Below, in pieces: positions 58,889 to 60,000 of a stretch of 60,000 nucleotides of DNA. Numbering within the stretch: the first letter of the stretch is position 1; each line of letters opens with the position of its first letter. Origin of the DNA: Owenia fusiformis (Eukaryota > Annelida > Polychaeta > Sabellida > Oweniidae); NCBI GenBank assembly GCA_903813345.2, contig CAIIXF020000009.1:2606001-2666000 (forward strand), in the 5' to 3' direction. The notes under the pieces were generated by a model that saw nothing but the letters and a program-made list of their open reading frames with translations, did no database searches and was not told the origin of the DNA. A program made the position numbers and the translations under genes.

Positions 58889-59119
58889 TGAGCCAGGCCT
58901 CAGGAAAAGGGGTCTTATCACAGATTTTTTCAATATTCTGATTTTTGTTTATCTTAAAAAGCACAAAGAAACCTTTCAAATGAGACATTGCTTATGTCCT
59001 AACAATTTTTCCTTGCATATATAGACCAAAAAGTCGGATCTGAATTTAGCACATTTTTCTCTTAATCGTGGGCACATTTTTGGCTCTGTAGCACAATTTT
59101 TTTTGTGATAACACCGGTT
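58889..59119. mobile_element. Second copy of the TGAGCCAGGCC MITE, right end lost
   Basis: It is closely similar to 32276-32520 along its length (GGGGTCTTATCACAGATTTT, AGACCAAAAAGTCG, GGCTCTGTAGCACAATTTT). It ends at ACCGGTT, about 27 bases before the expected inverted terminus, so it can no longer be mobilised by its ends. Confidence 0.8.
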
Positions 59120-60000
59120 GTGAAAAATAACATGAAAACCAACACACGTAATAATCAATTTAAATATAAGAATCAAATTAAAAGTTACCACAAGGGTTTC
59201 GTTGATCTACATCAAACGCATAAGGAGGATTGGGGGAAATGCTTTTAATATTTGGTATCAACACTCTTGGGTTTATCTGTTTGAACTAATTCTAGAAATA
59301 GTGTATTGTAACTGAATTATAATGGAATGTACGCCTGCGTGGACATGGTATCAGCTTGGGAGTCGTAATCGAACTTATCGGAATACAAAATCAGAAGCAA
59401 TTTAGAGCACACGTAAAAATAACTTCTGTTTTTTCCGGATTAAACATACATTTAATCAGTACAACATCAGTACGCAGGGTTATCACCAGTCATCGCAGTC
59501 CCATACCGTCATCCCAGTATCCGTTCCAGTCAGCTCAGTTTCATTAAAGCGTTTTAAAGCTCAAAATGTATTATCGTGTATGAAAAAAACCAAGGTGAAT
59601 GATCGTCTAAGAGTTTCAAACAACCGCTCCTACCGACAAAAAATCGATCGTCATCTTAGTATTTGGTCCCCGCCGTCTCATTTTCTGGTACCCGTCAACC
59701 CCAAGAACAATATATGAAGAAGTGAAAGCATTAGAGTTAGAAACACTTTAGATGATGCAATTACCATTTACAAGTGTGAATGCAGGGGGGGGTGAACCAC
59801 ATATTTGGACCGTCACGTCCCCGGGCTGAACACTTATAAAGATCCAATAGTTTCGTTCGTGCAACCCTTTATTTTTACAGCATAATCGTATGGGTTAATA
59901 GTAACTGACATTGACGTCAACATTATCAAGTTCGACTAATGGGCTGACATTTCATTTGAATCTGATGGCACATTCTAATCTTCACCGTACCGTTTGGATA
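59120..60000. other. No gene supported
   Basis: Short frames only. A G-run (59787) and a tract of CAGTC/ATCC repeats near 59490-59540 were noted. Nothing else identified. Confidence 0.4.

Overview
The window reads as intergenic and intronic sequence from a eukaryotic genome, most likely a marine invertebrate and perhaps a mollusc. It is AT-rich by eye (about two thirds A/T). It has no long uninterrupted genes, it carries spliceosomal-type exon borders, and it is packed with cut-and-paste DNA transposons and MITEs. The taxon is a guess from repeat style: GTCACCA/TGGTGAC hairpin repeats, a terminal block of (GACGGACAGACG)-like units followed by a CTCACCATGTGAG palindrome, and HARBI1-type and SANT-type transposon proteins. 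I saw no rRNA, tRNA, CRISPR or bacterial-type operon.

Layout. 0-5 kb: a complete hAT-type element (1684-3313) with an 8-bp target duplication. 5-17 kb: palindromic MITEs, a 677-bp mariner-type MITE, a 737-bp near-perfect palindrome, and arrays of short motifs. 17.4-18.6 kb: a 1.2-kb element with CAC-starting inverted ends and a 5-bp target duplication; it carries a clean two-exon gene of 73 codons on the minus strand. 19.7-22.6 kb: small TIR elements, palindromes and a short hairpin that recurs at 33.8 and 51.5 kb. 24.8-31.0 kb: the remains of a roughly 6.2-kb PIF/Harbinger transposon. It has matching 20-bp ends, a SANT/Myb-like gene (frameshifted) on plus and a HARBI1-like DDE transposase on minus, and it is itself invaded by a repeat array and two MITEs. 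31.4-32.7 kb: a mariner relic with dead transposase, whose right arm was later hit by another MITE. 35-43 kb and 54-56 kb: diverged, collinear duplicated segments that include one open terminal-exon candidate (55331-55652) and one broken copy (about 39.2-39.4 kb). 44.3-48.0 kb: two nearly identical 966/967-bp elements with 9-bp target duplications. 50-53.3 kb: tandem array, small mariner MITE, long-TIR mariner MITE. 56.6-59.1 kb: two inverted-repeat elements and a second, truncated copy of the MITE found inside the mariner relic.

How it fits together. Nearly all recognisable coding sequence belongs to transposons: HARBI1-like transposase, SANT-like partner, mariner relic and the unknown two-exon gene. 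Host genes, if present, show only as possible short exons. The most notable items are the CAC-ended element with its two-exon gene, the two-gene Harbinger, the 9-bp-duplication pair, and the duplicated unit with a terminal-exon family.
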